Part shown: in pieces, positions 63,546 to 64,000 of the stretch
How positions within the stretch are numbered: position 1 is the first letter of the stretch
How the letters are laid out: each line of letters opens with the position of its first letter
Origin: Stercorarius parasiticus
Taxonomy: Eukaryota; Chordata; Aves; Charadriiformes; Stercorariidae
Reading direction: 5' to 3'
Assembly (NCBI GenBank): GCA_013396915.1
Contig: VWZL01005057.1
Coordinates: forward strand, 865,451 to 929,450
Length of the DNA stretch: 64,000 nucleotides
Made by a program: the position numbers and the translations under genes
The notes under the pieces: model-generated
Database searches by the model: none
What the model was told of the DNA's origin: nothing
Seen by the model: only the letters and a program-made list of their open reading frames with translations

Positions 63546-64000
63546 ATGAGCAAGGAACTTCTGGAAAAACTAAAATGGAAGAAGGAAGCTTACACAATGT
63601 GGAAAAAGGGACTGGCTGCTTGGGAGAAATATAGGAGCATTGTCAGAGTATGCAGGGACGCAATGAGAAAGACTAAGGCCCACTTGGAATTAAATCTGGC
63701 AAGGGATGTCAAGGACAATAAGAAGAGCTTTTTCAAGTACATCTGTAGCAAAAGGAAGACTAGGGAAAATATGGGCCTGCTGCTGAATGAGGTGGGTGTC
63801 CTGCAGACACAGGATGCAGAGAAGACGGAGTTACTGAATGCCTTCTTTGCTCAGTCTTTACTGCTAAGGCCTGCTTGTCAGGAGTCCCAGACCCTGGAGA
63901 TAAGAGAGAGATTCTGGAGTAAGGAAGACTTTCCCTTGGTTGAGGACGATCATGTTAGAGATCACTTAGGCAAACTGGACATCCACAAATCCATGGGCCC
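63546..64000 (+). pseudogene. CR1 ORF2 linker between endonuclease and reverse transcriptase, open to window end
   Basis: A third frame picks up ORF2 with RPAWMSKELLEKLKWKKEAY and stays open for about 151 codons to the edge. It passes through AHLELNLARDVKDNKKSFFK, YICSKRKTRENMGLLLNEVG and TELLNAFFAQSL, to DHLGKLDIHKSMGP. These match the helical linker that precedes the reverse transcriptase in avian CR1 ORF2. The ATG at 63546 is an internal methionine, not a start. In an intact element the next few codons lead into the reverse transcriptase, which in this window is found inverted at 62279 and below. Confidence 0.9.

Larger units (their letters stand above)
62278..64000 (+). mobile_element. 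CR1 5' part, inverted relative to its 3' part
   Basis: About 1.7 kb of CR1 on the plus strand: the end of ORF1 (esterase domain), the inter-ORF spacer, the ORF2 endonuclease, and the linker up to the start of the reverse transcriptase. It starts mid-ORF1 exactly where the minus-strand CR1 segment stops. It runs to the window end, where the last readable codons are LDIHKSMGP. In avian CR1 these lie only a few codons before LRELADV, the first codons of the minus-strand part. The two parts are therefore complementary pieces of a single element. The alternative, a separate full plus-strand CR1 continuing beyond the window, cannot be excluded here. Confidence 0.9.

Noticed and set aside
1..64000. 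CRISPR arrays, prokaryotic operons, phage or plasmid genes
   Set aside because: No regularly spaced repeats, no long dense reading frames and no ribosome-binding-site architecture. CR1 elements show this is avian nuclear DNA.
1..64000. Endogenous retrovirus or LTR element
   Set aside because: No gag/pol/env motifs, primer-binding site or paired LTRs seen. The only reverse transcriptase is of CR1 non-LTR type.

Overview
This window looks like non-genic nuclear DNA (intergenic or deep intronic) from a bird. The main evidence is four CR1 (chicken repeat 1) non-LTR retrotransposon insertions. Their ORF2 remnants, their 3' ends (the sense-strand GGTCCCTTCCAACCC-like block) and their degenerate ATTCTATG / ATTCTGTG octamer tails are typical of avian CR1. 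Base composition is moderately AT-rich with frequent stops in all frames, as expected for vertebrate non-coding DNA. I recognise no host protein-coding gene, tRNA, rRNA, CRISPR array, prokaryotic operon or endogenous retrovirus. All host-side reading frames are short (146 codons or fewer) and carry no family motif I know.

Layout: 1-1480 shows nothing recognisable. At 1495-1834 there is a promoter-like TATA element followed by two short candidate leader exons, which is the only gene-like host signal I found. From 1835 to 13496 there is unannotated DNA with a homeodomain-site-rich AT block near 10.6 kb. An old CR1 3' fragment lies at 13497-13715 (minus). Non-coding DNA with a 14-base C run follows. 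A short CR1 3' end lies at 20118-20292 (plus), then about 15 kb of non-coding DNA with simple repeats. A CR1 3' portion lies at 35651-36265 (minus). About 24.5 kb of further non-coding DNA follows, with a hairpin/direct-repeat cluster at 36.7 kb, G-rich tracts, an E-box/AP-1 cluster at 51.8 kb and a CpG-richer block at 55.5 kb. The last 3.2 kb (60797-64000) is a large CR1.

The most interesting object is that terminal CR1. Its 3' part (reverse transcriptase to tail) runs on the minus strand from about 62279 down to 60797. Abutting it head-to-head, the 5' part (end of the ORF1 esterase domain, ORF2 endonuclease, linker) runs on the plus strand from about 62278 to the window edge. The plus-strand part stops at the window edge within a few codons of the position in ORF2 where the minus-strand part begins. 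The two pieces therefore add up to one almost gap-free element with its 5' half inverted. That is the structure expected of twin-primed target-primed reverse transcription (5' inversion, well known for mammalian L1), rather than two independent insertions. All CR1 copies are dead: frameshifts, nonsense codons and substitutions at endonuclease and esterase catalytic positions are visible. I do not see a new gene system in this window.
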